Assembly (NCBI GenBank): GCA_026260175.1 | Contig: JAKCWW010000653.1 | Span: 33,984 to 97,983 of the forward strand | DNA: 64,000 nt | Source: Reticulitermes lucifugus | Taxonomy: Eukaryota; Arthropoda; Insecta; Blattodea; Rhinotermitidae | Direction: 5' to 3' | In this document: piece by piece, positions 36,560-46,727 of the stretch | Layout of the letters: each line of letters begins with the position of its first letter | Position numbering within the stretch: the first letter of the stretch is position 1 | Made by a program: the position numbers and the translations under genes | Notes under the pieces: generated by a model | The model's database searches: none | What the model was told of the DNA's origin: nothing | The model's input: the letters and a program-made list of their open reading frames with translations, nothing else

Positions 36560-36797
36560 AAACTCGGGCCTAAACAGCCTCATTGTTGACGTTTCTAGAT
36601 CACATACACTTAGAAAACACACGACCCGTAAGATTCTTCTGAACGAGTGATCATATCGTCGCAGAGGCCGCGACGTACACAACGCACAACAAACACAAGA
36701 GACGAATATCCATGTCCTCAGCTGGATTCGAACCTGCGACCCCAATAACGAAGAAGCTACAGACCTACGCTTTAGACCGCACTGCCACCGGGATCAT
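36560..36797 (-). mobile_element. SINE family A, minus strand
   Basis: Reverse complement begins GATCCCGGTGGCAGTGCGGT and CTAAAGCGTAGGTCTG, has a B box GGTTCGAATCC, the ATGGATATTCGTCTCTTG body, and ends in AGGCTGTTTAGGCCCGAG, a diverged tail type 1. Confidence 0.75.
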
Positions 36798-37284
36798 CTT
36801 CGGAGGCACTTCTCTCCTCTGTTTACAGCATTACCAAACTGGCAGTGATGAATTCTGAAGTGAGTTGTTCTGTTACAACTAAGACAACCATAATTGTTAC
36901 CCCAAATTGGCTAATTTTAAAGACACGAAATTTTGTGACAGTCAATACCGAGCAATAACTCATCTGTTGCTTCTTTATGTTCTTGAAAGTCAGAGTCATG
37001 ATCTGAGCGAAAACCAAACACTGAAGTTCTTGACATTAATCAAGATATTTACGTTTGGACGATCACACAAACAAAAGGAAAACACGTGTAAAAGAAAAAT
37101 AAAAATTTCCCTATGCACCACATGGAAGTATATAGCGGGAATAGAGGCATATCTCCATTCATTCCCTCGGTTTTGATAAAATTGTAAATAAGAATACAAC
37201 AGGAGAGAAAACATCGAACGGATGGAGAGAGGTAACTGGAAGTTGTCCTCCATTACGCGCCTGAAGGAATAAGACACTCAGAGC

Positions 37285-37350
37285 TGACAGGAGGAGAAGG
37301 AGGAGTAGGGAGAAGAAGAATAATAACAAGAACAAGAAAGGAACTGAAAC
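37285..37350. repeat. polypurine tract
   Basis: Plus strand is almost entirely A/G over about 65 bp (AGGAGAAGGAGGAGTAGGG, AGAAGAAG, AAGAACAAG...). No element assigned. Confidence 0.7.
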
Positions 37351-37802
37351 AAAACGTGGATCATATTTGGATATAAGAATAACAGCTTGAGAAAGCCGCA
37401 TAAATGGGAATAATGTTTTTATAAATTCTGCTTCTCTTAAATGCGAGTACACGTCAACAAAGCTACAAAACCTTGGATCTATGAATAAGTGACAAAAATC
37501 ACATAGACCATTCTAATGGGGATCTTGACTTAGTCCCTGTAAGCCGGTTGAATAAAGTTGCTTAAATGCTTTTGGGTGATGCTTTTGGATTAAGCTGATT
37601 ATAACAGTAGTGTCAGATGGCGCCCTTTGATATTATTTATGAGAGAAACTCAGATTCTAACAGCATAAGCAGTCAGCTGTGGCAGCGCCGACCTCATGAC
37701 ACAAATTCTGATCACATACAATTTTCTTCAAACAAGAGCGATTAGAAACAAATTCCTCTCCTAAGAAAACATATATTATATGACACATTTGCCAAATAAA
37801 TA

Positions 37803-37983
37803 CAGTCGAACTCGGTTATAAAGCCATGAAAGGGACAGAACTTTTGTCGTTTTAAACAAGTGTTGTTCTAACTGAGGATATGATGTTACGGTTAACAGCG
37901 ACAAATTAATTGGCACCATAGAATATCTGGCGCTATAGAGGAGGTGTCGCATTAACCGATGGCGTTATAACCGGGTTCAACTG
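37803..37983. mobile_element. pogo/Tigger-like MITE, 181 bp
   Basis: Terminal inverted repeats of about 24 bp: CAGTCGAACTCGGTTATAA at the left and, reversed from the right end, CAGTTGAACCCGGTTATAA, both followed by a (A/C)GCCAT block. TA flanks both ends (37801-37802 and 37984-37985), the duplication expected of Tc1/mariner-pogo transposases. The interior holds further inverted parts (GACAGAACTTTTGTCG) and no coding sequence. The CAGT(C/T)GAAC...TATAACG terminus is typical of pogo/Tigger relatives. Confidence 0.8.
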
Positions 37984-38194
37984 TATATTGAATTTCACAT
38001 TTTCATCATACGTTAAAAATTATTGAGACGATCTGTTGAAAATTTTGTCACTTTAAATTTTTTACACATTTTAAGTTTTTCAGTACTAACGCCTTCATAT
38101 AAAACGCCGAATGAATGTTTTCAGCAGATACTTTTTAAATTTCTTAGCTAAGTGTGAAGGCATGGCCGTAGAATGCACTAAACACAAATTTCTC

Positions 38195-38727
38195 TATTTA
38201 CATACAACTGGATGCAACTACCCGACAATGAACAGAATGTATACAGAATCCGTGCATGTAACAAAATAAAGCAAATACAAAACACTACATCCACCAATAT
38301 ACTCGTACTACACAAAAGACAAAACTACATCACAAAACAGATGAAGAAAAAACTAGAACACAATAACCTTACTATTACAAAGGCAGATAAAGGAAAAACA
38401 ATAGTAATTATAGATAAAAACATGCTCATACAAAAAATAGAAGAATTTCTCAAAGAAAATCAATTTAGACAGTTACCCAAGGACCCTAACAACAAATACC
38501 AAAAACAGTTACAACAAGCACTAACAGATTGTAATATGATAGTAAACAAACAACATAGAAAATACCTATTAGAAATAAAACCAAAACCACCAACATTGAA
38601 GGTACAGCTAAAAATCCACAAAGAAAACGAACCCATTAGACCAGTTATCAACAATGTTCAATTGCATTCAGTTGGTGTATGTAAAATAGTGACTGTGAAA
38701 AGATGCACGGTGATTACAGAATAAAGT
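38195..38727 (+). mobile_element. deleted Penelope-like element insertion with 11-bp TSD
   Basis: ACAAATTTCTC occurs at 38184-38194 and 38728-38738 and brackets the segment. Most of it encodes a PLE reverse-transcriptase N-terminal region; from about 38660 the reading changes to non-RT sequence that contains the family tail (CATTCAGTTGGTG, then GATGCACGGTGATTACAG), matching the tails of the fold-backs at 15197, 43287 and 57650. The copy is 5'-truncated and has lost the remainder of RT and the GIY-YIG endonuclease by internal deletion. Confidence 0.65.
38212..38660 (+). pseudogene. Penelope-like reverse transcriptase, N-terminal fragment
   Basis: The frame reads about 150 residues of PLE RT type. 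Signatures are TITKADKGKTIVIIDK followed by a K..EFL stretch and FRQLPKDPNNKY, then PPTLKVQLKIHKENEPIRPV, the LPKIHK...PIRPI-type motif that opens the RT fingers. Full PLE proteins are about 800 residues with palm motifs (YxDD-like) and usually a C-terminal GIY-YIG nuclease; none of that is here, so it cannot act. The open frame formally continues to 38724, but residues after VINN are not RT-like and come from the joined 3' tail. The Met at 38212 is just the first ATG after an in-frame stop at 38179; the true protein began further upstream. Asn- and Lys-rich codon use mirrors the AT-rich setting. Product assignment is by recognition of family motifs, not by search. Confidence 0.75.
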
Positions 38728-38739
38728 ACAAATTTCTCC

Positions 38740-40345
38740 TCCATCCTGTAATGCCTTATTATATATGGACGCAAAACTCTATGAAATCCTTAGCCTAGGA
38801 AAGTCAAATTTTACTCACATATCCACATTGTGAGGTGTTCAACATTCTTCTAGGCCGGAATGTACGGACATCCGCCATGTTCAACAATCGCTCTTCTTGT
38901 AATGGCTCCATCTATTTCCTGTCCTCCTCCCGTCCCTCCCAAGTCACTGAAAGAAGGAACAATGGTGACTGTCTCACCCCCAGCAGCGAGGCAGTTCACC
39001 ATCTTCATTGTAGACGACACATCTTGTTATCTGGGCCAGCCTGTCAGCATCTCTAGGCTAGGATTCGAACCCTCTGAAATATTGTCTGTTACAGCATCGG
39101 TGGTGGAATTTCAACTGATTGTAGAGGAGTCCGTTCCACAGATCTCAGTTCCCAGAGCTAATCTACCCCACAGATCTTAGAAATACAAACGGCATATACC
39201 TTCGTGTGTTATTCGCCTTAAAAAAGTTTTGAGCCTTGACTTGTAGAGGGTGTCAATCCTGAGACTTACCCGTAGCAGTTCTGGAGCTCATAGACCTGGA
39301 TTACCGAGCGAAAGAGCGTAATTTTCTATTGCACAAAATTATAATACCACATTATTTATTACCATAATTGTTATTTTATGTAATTTTTATAAAAAAAGTT
39401 ATTACTTAAATACACATTGTCTATAGACTTGTATTAAATTATTCGGATATAAATTCAACAATTTACACGGTCGCTGTGTTCTTAATTACTACCTTACAAA
39501 GGATTTTTTGGACAGTAAATATGTATGCTAATGACCTGCCTTGGATCAATTTTCACTTACGTAACTGCAATAATTCATCAGTTATGACCATCAATCTGAA
39601 AGATAAAAAATGTTCTTGCGAGAGTCATGTTTTTATTTTCCATTTTGATAAACATTTTACGGAAACCTTACACATTTTTACAAGGTATATTACTATACGC
39701 CTTTTCATAACCTTAGTGTAAGTGGTGCTAGTGTCACTCCTTCCTCAGAAGCTTTTTCCCCTACAATATTGATATATATATATGGTATATAATTGCAAGG
39801 AATTGAACATTGCAGTGGCGGGGTTGCCTTCAGTGGTATAAGTTCATAATGTGTTTGGTGTTATCCGTTACTTGGTTCGAGTTAAAGTAGGGGGAGGGTG
39901 AGAGCATAATGATTTCGTAAGCCCAATTCTTTTCCACTTATGAAGTAAGGTAGGCGGATAACTGAACAGTCTCTGATTGTTTAAAAATGAACTATAAGAT
40001 AATGGTAATAAACCAGAAGCTCGAGTGTCAAGAAGCGTTAAATCAAAACTAACGTTTCATTATCAAGGTAAGTATAATTAAAAGTGCTGTTTGTTTGCTC
40101 CAAAGGATAGATGAATATTATCAAATTTTGGTAGCCTCCTCAATAACCCGTGAAATATTTTTACATTTCCCATTAGATTCGGTGGCAAATTACCAGCAGT
40201 CGTCTGTCGTCTGATCTGACATATGCAGTCTCATTTATGTCAAACATAGTCTAATATACTGAGATATTCTTACAGCAAATCTTATTACAATCCTTAGTGC
40301 TAAAACAACCTAAAAGCATAAAAATTAAAATAAATAAATTATTAT
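38740..40345. other. unannotated intergenic DNA
   Basis: A GC-richer patch at 38850-39180 carries two overlapping plus-strand frames (73 and 106 codons) with a CTAGGATTCGAACC block at its right part that looks like a reversed tRNA-like SINE head. The family is not identified. Otherwise no call. Confidence 0.4.
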
Positions 40346-40420
40346 TTTGATTTCAGGCTTCCGCAGCGATGTTGATGAGATCTGCGCTCTTCTGGGATAT
40401 TATGCGGAGTCGTGTGGTAA

Positions 40421-40468
40421 TTGTTTACCGACGTTTCGGGACAACGTATCGGTACCATCTTCACGTGT
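40421..40468 (-). ncRNA. hammerhead-like motif, left arm, C3 changed
   Basis: Minus strand GTGAAGA (40464-40458) replaces CTGAAGA, then T, a GGTAC...GTCCC stem II with one mismatch, GAAAC, and a GTCG-looped stem III before GTA. C3 pairs with G8 in active hammerheads, so a G here should abolish cleavage. Confidence 0.45.
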
Positions 40469-40571
40469 CAAAGGTCCTAGTAGGAAAGAAAGTGGACGTG
40501 ACGAAAAGTAGCTTCCACATAGATCTGTACTAACCTTGATTTCAGGCTTCCGCCTCGATATCCGAGTTCCT

Positions 40572-40620
40572 ACCCGTGAAGATGGGACCGATACGTTGTC
40601 CCGAAACGTCGGTAAACAAC
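40572..40620 (+). ncRNA. hammerhead-like motif, right arm, C3 changed
   Basis: GTGAAGA (40576-40582), T, perfect 5-bp stem II GGGAC/GTCCC, GAAAC (40603-40607), AC/GT stem III with a GTCG loop, A at 40614. Structure is well kept while C3 is G, as in the left arm, so the change arose before the arms were formed or was copied between them. Confidence 0.5.
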
Positions 40621-40666
40621 TACCACACAACGCCGCGTAATATCCCAGAAGAGCGCAGATCACAAA

Positions 40667-41075
40667 TTCTTATTTTGCCTGCTCTTTTATATGGATTTGA
40701 AAATTGATCTCTTATACGAAGGAAAGAATACAAGCTGAGGGTGTTAGAAAAGAGGGTGCTGAGGATGGTATTTGGCACTACGAAAGAGGAAGTAACAGAA
40801 GGGTTGAGTAAATTGCATGGCGAGGATCTTCATGGTTTGTTCTTCACCAAATATTATTCAGGTAATGAAATCAAGGAGGATGAGAAGGCTGAGATTTGTG
40901 GCAAGCCATGAGCAAAAATGTAATGCACTCAGGGCTTGGTAAAGGGGAGGGTGGAATTTAAGTAGTGAGAGGACATGGAATTTCGAGGCCTAGATTGGCA
41001 GATAATATTTGGAGCATGTGGAAAGGGTTCATCAGTATGAGAAAAGGAGCAAGGAGAGGGTTGTTGTGAACATGA
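40667..41075 (+). pseudogene. LINE ORF2 remnant (C-terminal part)
   Basis: Reading frames give ILILPALLYGFENWSLI, then EYKLRVLEKRVLRMVFGTTK and EEVTEGLSKLHGEDLH, the pattern of the region downstream of RT in cockroach/termite non-LTR ORF2 (LLYGCETWSL...LRVFENKVLRxIFG...KLHNxEL). A frameshift follows DLHGLFF. RT catalytic motifs are not present. It starts right at the end of the fold-back at 40661, suggesting the two were joined by insertion. Confidence 0.7.
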
Positions 41076-41321
41076 TAAATAAAGTCCTCGTTCTTTGGCA
41101 GAATGTAAACTGCGCTTGCATTATACATACATATTTGTAACAAACTCCATCAGGCGGACATTGTTGTCAATCAGACAGACTGCAGACCTGTGGAAGCGGA
41201 GAGAACAACGTGCCGTGCACGAGGCTCGGAAGGTGCGAAAAGACAGGTTATTTTATGTTACTCTTGCAAATATCAGGATTTTCAAAGCTTTATAGACGTG
41301 ACTTAAAATAATTTGTTTCTG

Positions 41322-41580
41322 TGGCGCAACATCCCAAATCGGGCCTAGACCGCCTCATCCTTAAGGTTTCTAGGCCAAACGCTATTAAACACACACACAC
41401 ACACACACTCAGTAAGACTCTTCTGAATGAGTAATCAGCCCGCTGCAGAGGCCGCTACCTACAACACACAAAATCACGACAGACGAAGAGCCATGCCCTC
41501 AGCGGAATTCGAACACGCAATAGCAATAATCGAGAGGCCGCAGACCTACGCTTTAGAACCCCTGGCTACCGGAATCGACC
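41322..41580 (-). mobile_element. SINE family A, minus strand, with (AC)n
   Basis: Reverse complement: GGTCGATTCCGGTAGCCAGG, CTAAAGCGTAGGTCTGCGGC, GTTCGAATTCCGC, the GCATGGCTCTTCGTCTG body, a (GT)n expansion (plus-strand AC run at 41389-41407) and the AGGCGGTCTAGGCCCGATT tail type 1. Moderately diverged. Confidence 0.75.
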
Positions 41581-42755
41581 AGTTTTATATTACAGGGGAC
41601 TAAAGTCTGATGACATGGTCTGTCTTTTCTGATGAGTTCTATTAGCTTGCCTTGAGAAAAGCTGCATAATTGTCCTGTGTTGCTATTCTGTGCCTTCTCG
41701 AAAAACACAGCATAAGATCATTCCTTAAAATCTAAAGAAATAACAAAAACTGGTCATTGGAAAATATATTAGTATATCTATCTTAAAATGACAATAATTC
41801 AGGTATTTTATTTAAAAGCACATATATTCACATCTAGCTAACTGAGTGTTAATCCTAAATTTCGGCCTGATTTTTAAGGAACAGAAAGGCGTAAAGGAAG
41901 GTTAGAGTTGGTCATTAAAAATGCATGCATGCGTTAGTTTGTGGCGACCGTCAGACACAAATAGTTGTAGCTGCATTTCAAGCGTTCTGAACTTACCACT
42001 ATCTGGATTTATATAAACTGCCACTTCGCAGTTTGATGTTGCCATAGTGACAAACGCCCGCCCGTTCCCGGACACTGACAAATGATGGACAAAGGGTGAC
42101 TCGGTCCCTCGTTTTACATATGCAACGACACCCATTTGTCTTGCTTCCCTTCCCCCACTACGAACACATAGCTCTACTAACGATTTTTATCCCCCCCTTT
42201 TGCGTTTTTTGTGTGTGAAAGTAATCTCTACCCTAGGATCCTCACTCTGTCTTGTAGTATTTGTCCAGCTTTCCCATTTCTTCTAGTTTTCACGATAATT
42301 TCCTTGTTTTAATGGAATAGGAGGGTGAATGGAGAATTTCAAGAACTTAAAAATAAAATCAAGAATCCTCATTAATAATTTGTATTGTATCTCAAAAAGT
42401 TTATTGCAAATTGTTAATAAAATGGCGCCGATCTATTACTCACGAAAGATCAAAATGCATAATGGCTTTGCCAAAAATGTTTTTTTATTTATTACTTTAG
42501 AACATGTGAGTGGAAAATGGGAAACATTCAAGTGTCTTTATAACTGAATTGGAACTGAATTGGACTTACTAAATCTGTTAAGGTATAAGGCGAAAATATA
42601 AGAATTATATTCTATCTGCTTTTACAATTTTGCCTATCTGTTTGGGCATGTCGTTAAGTTTTGACAATGAAAATATCTTATTGCAGGTATAAAAATAGCA
42701 TAGAAACAATGTTTCTTTTCTTGTGCGACTTACGTCGTAATCTTTTATTATAACT
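41581..42755. other. unannotated intergenic DNA
   Basis: Nothing recognised; short open frames only. Confidence 0.45.
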
Positions 42756-42824
42756 ATATATAATAAGGATATTATAATATCCAACAAAATGCATAGATTT
42801 TACATTTGAAATATTAGGCCCATA

Positions 42825-42867
42825 TCTCCGACATGTTTCGATTCATTATGGATAATCTTCAGGGAGA
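42825..42867 (-). ncRNA. hammerhead motif, left arm
   Basis: Minus strand: TCTCC (42867-42863), CTGAAGA (42862-42856), T, a weak stem II, GAAA (42839-42836), ACATGT stem III, C at 42830 (a classical GUC cleavage triplet), and GGAGA (42829-42825), which pairs perfectly with TCTCC as stem I. Core complete; stem II is the weak point. Confidence 0.62.
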
Positions 42868-43047
42868 ATCACATCAAGTAAACATGTATAAAATATGCAA
42901 AAATAAAATTAACATAAAATTAAAACTAGTAATTTTATGATGAATCTTGATATCTGGAAATCCATAAAGTAGAAGCGGATACATGAAGAATAATCCATAC
43001 AAAGTAGAACGATTAGTACAGTAGTATGGGACTTCGACTAATCCGTG

Positions 43048-43075
43048 AAATAATAATAATAATAATAATAATAAT
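43048..43075. repeat. (AAT)n microsatellite
   Basis: About nine AAT units in the spacer of the fold-back element. Confidence 0.9.
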
Positions 43076-43199
43076 CTTCACGTGTCCTTTTGTACTTTAT
43101 GGGGTTCCATATAACAATATTAATCATACAAATACTAGTTTTAATTTTAAGCTAATTTTTATCTCATTTCATGTTTCATACATATTTACTTGATGTGAT

Positions 43200-43245
43200 T
43201 CACAGTGAAGATGATTCATAATGGATCGGAACACGTCGGAGATAT
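43200..43245 (+). ncRNA. hammerhead-like motif, right arm, core mutated
   Basis: GTGAAGA (43205-43211) instead of CTGAAGA, T, a 5-pair stem II GATTC/GGATC, then GGAAC instead of GAAAC, ACGT stem III, C, and GGAGA. Stem II is better kept than in the left arm, but C3 and A13 are changed. Confidence 0.45.
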
Positions 43246-43299
43246 AATGTTTCAAATTTGGATATTATATTATATTTTGTCAATTAATGCACGGTATGC

Positions 43300-44415
43300 A
43301 AACTATTAAAATCACAACAATGCATTTATTGAATCATGCATAAATTTTAGTATGCACACAATAAGAACTTCTTCACAACACTGTATTTAATCTTCATATA
43401 ATTTAGGGTTTATATTGGACCGGTGACGGATAAATTCGAATTAGCCTTACAGTATTTAATATCAGCAGCCAAAAGAAATTTCATCGAAATATTTTCATTA
43501 GTTTCGTAGATGAAACTTGCAAATAAACTTACGACGTCAGCGGAATGCGTTCATTTTACAAGCTTAGTGCAAATAGCTCATAAAGATAAATCGCTTTAAT
43601 TTTAAAGAACGAATGCAACTCTCAAGTTTCCAGAAGATGGAAAAGACACGTTTTGAAACGTCTAACTATATAATGTGCACAAGAAGTCAGTTTGTACGTC
43701 ACAGGAAACACTAAATTAGATTTGGGAATTTAATTTTATTAATGTTGTTTATGTTAAAAATTTTTGTTTATTCCGAGGTTACACTGTGGGCAGAATGTGG
43801 AGATTTTTTATTTTAAGCCTGGTGGTATAAAAAATTACCTTACTTCTTGCAATGTTCAGCCCACATTTCCTTTACCAGAAGTCATCGACAATTACGTATT
43901 AATTATGTGTCTTTAATTTTCAAGTATCTGAGCCAAAACCAAACCCAGAATTATTAAGGGAGAGAAATATGTTTCATATTTGTAGTTTCGAAAGAAACTG
44001 CTTTACGTAACATAAGCAGCCATTAAGTAAACTTACCATATATGTGGAACACATAATGGAAAACATAAGTAGGAATCATTGTAATAATATTAAAATTTTA
44101 ATAGAATTAGACGACTCTCACACCGTTAACCTCAAATATTAAAGAACAGAAAGCTGTGGTACACACGTACTTTGTAACTTTATTATGAAGGATCAATTCG
44201 AAATTTGCCTGAGACACTAAACACTCTAATTAAGAATTCCATAATTTCTTTAGTACCTCCTGACAAATGTTATCATGTTTCAAAACGCATCACCCTGTAT
44301 TATACCAATCACCATTTCCGACAAACCGTAGATGGGAATTAAATTATGAAAAGTTTCAATTGGTTACAGTTGCTGAGTAGCCTAAAAGACCCTTAAAATC
44401 TTTCCAGAATATTTA
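43300..44415. other. unannotated intergenic DNA
   Basis: Nothing recognised. Confidence 0.45.
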
Positions 44416-44421
44416 TCTTAA

Positions 44422-44640
44422 GGGCGGCTGATAGACGTCGGAGTCTCACGGCTAAGGCCCGAGTTCGTTCACAGGCCGGTCAATGTGTGATTTGTTGTGG
44501 AAAAAGCTACACTGGAAGAGATTTCCTTACAAGTGCTTCGGTCTGCCGTCAGAATCGTTCCAACAGTGCTCTGTACTCACATTTCATTTATCTACCTTCG
44601 ATGCCAATAAAGTTATAAATTTACGGCATCGTTAAATAGA
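44422..44640 (+). mobile_element. SINE-like family E, copy 2
   Basis: TGATAGACGTCGGAGTCTCA, CTAAGGCCCGAGTTCG (tRNA-like boxes), GGTCAATGTGTGATTTGTTG, GCTACACTGG and TGCTTCGGTCTGCCGTCAG align with 21858-22050 in the same order. Confidence 0.55.
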
Positions 44641-45469
44641 ACGTCCTCTCATTTCACTTGGACCAGAAAAACATGCAGTTCTTTGAGTCGTTATTCCGGG
44701 AGATATAATCTGATAACAATCACGATATCGTGTGGACATAAACTTGGGGTCCTCTAGCGTGTTTAAGAGAGCATTCTCCTTTTAGGATATCTCCATAACA
44801 AACAGGCAATTAGTCGCCTCAACATCAATGCCGGTATTAACGGGTGTAAAATTCTAAAAGAATCTCTTTAAATAACACACAGTTTTGTGGAGAACGAATT
44901 ATCTCTAGGAATTTTTCATAATTTACAATGTGTTTTGATCTGAAAGCAGTATTCGAGTTAAAGAATGTGACGTTTAGTGGTGTGCATTAAAACACAATTA
45001 TGTACCATTATATACTTAAAGGACCGAGTGTGATGGTTCAAATGTTTTTCTGACATTTCAAAATAATTACTAAGAAGTAGCGGTGTTTACGTTCTTCCTA
45101 AAATTCCTTGATTCATAAAAATCGTGGTAAATTTAATTCGAAATATCGTTATTTTTTTGGAATTAATAACGTTCAAAAATGTAAGAATAATTTGTCTTTA
45201 AATTATATTTAAAGGTCACTGTACACCGATGAGTATGAAATACTAAGTCAAACATAAAGCTAATTGATTTCATACGTACGAATAAGAGCATACCCTCAAT
45301 TAGTGTCAAGTTTGAGAATGCATGTGGTTCTAAATCCACTTCATATGCATTCATGACACGGTGCTTAATTAAGTTTACCTTTCGAAGTCACGGAATGCTT
45401 GCTATCATTCGGTGCAGAATCTTTTGTCTTCCAGCTTAATATCCAAAAATAGAAAGATTAAGATATATA

Positions 45470-45775
45470 TATGTATATATGTGTAGAACTTTAATTTTGC
45501 CTGCTGTTTTGTATGGGTGTGAAATTTGGTCGCTCATATTAGGGGAGGAAGATAGGCTGAGGGTGTTCGAGAATAGCGTGCTGAGGAGGGCATTTGAACC
45601 TAAGAAGGACGAGGTAACAGGAAATTGGAGAAGATTACATAACGAGGAGCTTTATGATTGTACTCTTCACGACATATTATTCGGGTGATAAAATCAATAA
45701 ATGTGAGATTGACGGGGCATGTAGCACGTATAGTAGACAGGAGAGGTACGTATAGGGATTTGGTGTGTAAACCTC
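45470..45775 (+). pseudogene. LINE ORF2 remnant (C-terminal part)
   Basis: A frame from 45479 reads TLILPAVLYGCEIWSL, DRLRVFENSVLRRAFEPKK and DEVTGNWRRLHNEELYD, the same region as 40667-41075 but better preserved. After a shift near 45684 the sequence continues as KSINVRLTGHVARIVDRRG, matching the GHVARM segment of the family. The 5' part with RT and endonuclease is absent, as is usual for 5'-truncated LINE insertions. Product, when intact, would be the C-terminus of an endonuclease-reverse transcriptase. Confidence 0.75.
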
Positions 45776-46326
45776 AGGGTTAACCTAAACTTAAATTCCA
45801 TAAGTTGTACTTGGTTTTTACTCATCCAGCTTATAGAGTTTTGCATGCAGGCTTCGTCACTTTTAGAAGAGGAATTCCAAAATCCATAGTCAGTGGTTAT
45901 TGCCCTGTTACGTAACATCTCCACGCACACATGTATTCAAAATTATGAAAAAAACACATAATCGTGTAGATACAAAACCCTCATAAGGTGATAGCATTCC
46001 TTTAAAGACAGCGAGTATTTTTGGCAACGCAGTTAGTTCTATATGCATTTAACACTTTATAATAAGGTGACAAGACATTTCTATGTAATATATGCTTTAA
46101 CATTCAAAGCGCTGTATTTTTCCCACGGAATGTACATCTGTCTCTCCTGTGATTCCTAGAATGGGCAAAATTATTTTTTTAAACGATATTTTTCGGTTGG
46201 TTTTCGTAAGAAAAGATTCAGTGTTTATTATTGTATATATTCAGTGAAATAGACATATAATTTTGTATTTAATTTCAACTAATTGCCCATATGGTAACAA
46301 ATATATATTGTATCATTTCACAGTAT

Positions 46327-46372
46327 ATTCTCCTACATGTTTCGGTTTTACTTAGCCATCCTCAGGGAGAAT
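46327..46372 (-). ncRNA. hammerhead motif with 7-bp stem I, left arm
   Basis: Minus strand: ATTCTCC (46372-46366), CTGAGGA (46365-46359), T, GGC...ACC stem II of only about 2 bp, GAAA (46343-46340), ACATGT stem III, A at 46334, then GGAGAAT (46333-46327), which pairs with ATTCTCC along all seven positions. N7 is G, which is allowed. Confidence 0.7.
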
Positions 46373-46727
46373 TAAATCACAAACGAAATTATAAGCTGAT
46401 GTGGATATCTATCATCCTCAAATATACAGCATAAATTAATGTTGAAAGTTACAACCAATATTTGTATATCAATTAACTAACACACATATTTGATATTATG
46501 TATGTAATAGCTAAAATTAGGTGAAAGTTTTGCAGGTGTTGTTTGTACATGCATCTATCTTTCAATTATTTTCATGCTTGGATCCTTTGCATCCAAGCAC
46601 TTATATGTATATATTATATATATAACAAACCATTCTGCACTCAAATTGTAAATTCCAGCACACATTTTGCTGTATATTTGAAGATAATATGTATCTACAT
46701 CAGCATATAATTTCCTTTGTAATTAGT

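Larger units (their letters stand above)
40379..40661. mobile_element. fold-back element with paired hammerhead-like arms
   Basis: Arms of about 90 bp: GATCTGCGCTCTTCTGGGAT at 40379 is the exact inverse of the block ending at 40661, and TTTACCGACGTTTCGGGACA is the inverse of TGTCCCGAAACGTCGGTAAA. The spacer is 40469-40570. Each arm has a hammerhead-like core with the same first-base change. The right end abuts a LINE remnant directly; no tail is visible. TTGATTTCAGGCTTCCGC occurs at 40347-40364 and again inside the spacer at 40536-40553. Confidence 0.7.
42765..43296 (+). mobile_element. long PLE-related fold-back with hammerhead arms and tail
   Basis: Arms of about 200-235 bp (42765-43000 and 43074-43277) are inverted copies: ATCACATCAAGTAAACATGT answers ACATATTTACTTGATGTGAT, and AATTAAAACTAGTAATTTTA answers the block near 43130. 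A hammerhead-like core lies in each arm. The spacer contains an (AAT)n run. After the right arm, CAATTAATGCACGGT (43281-43295) reproduces the family tail seen at 15400, 38703 and 57800. Arm divergence of roughly a fifth suggests an old insertion. Confidence 0.7.
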
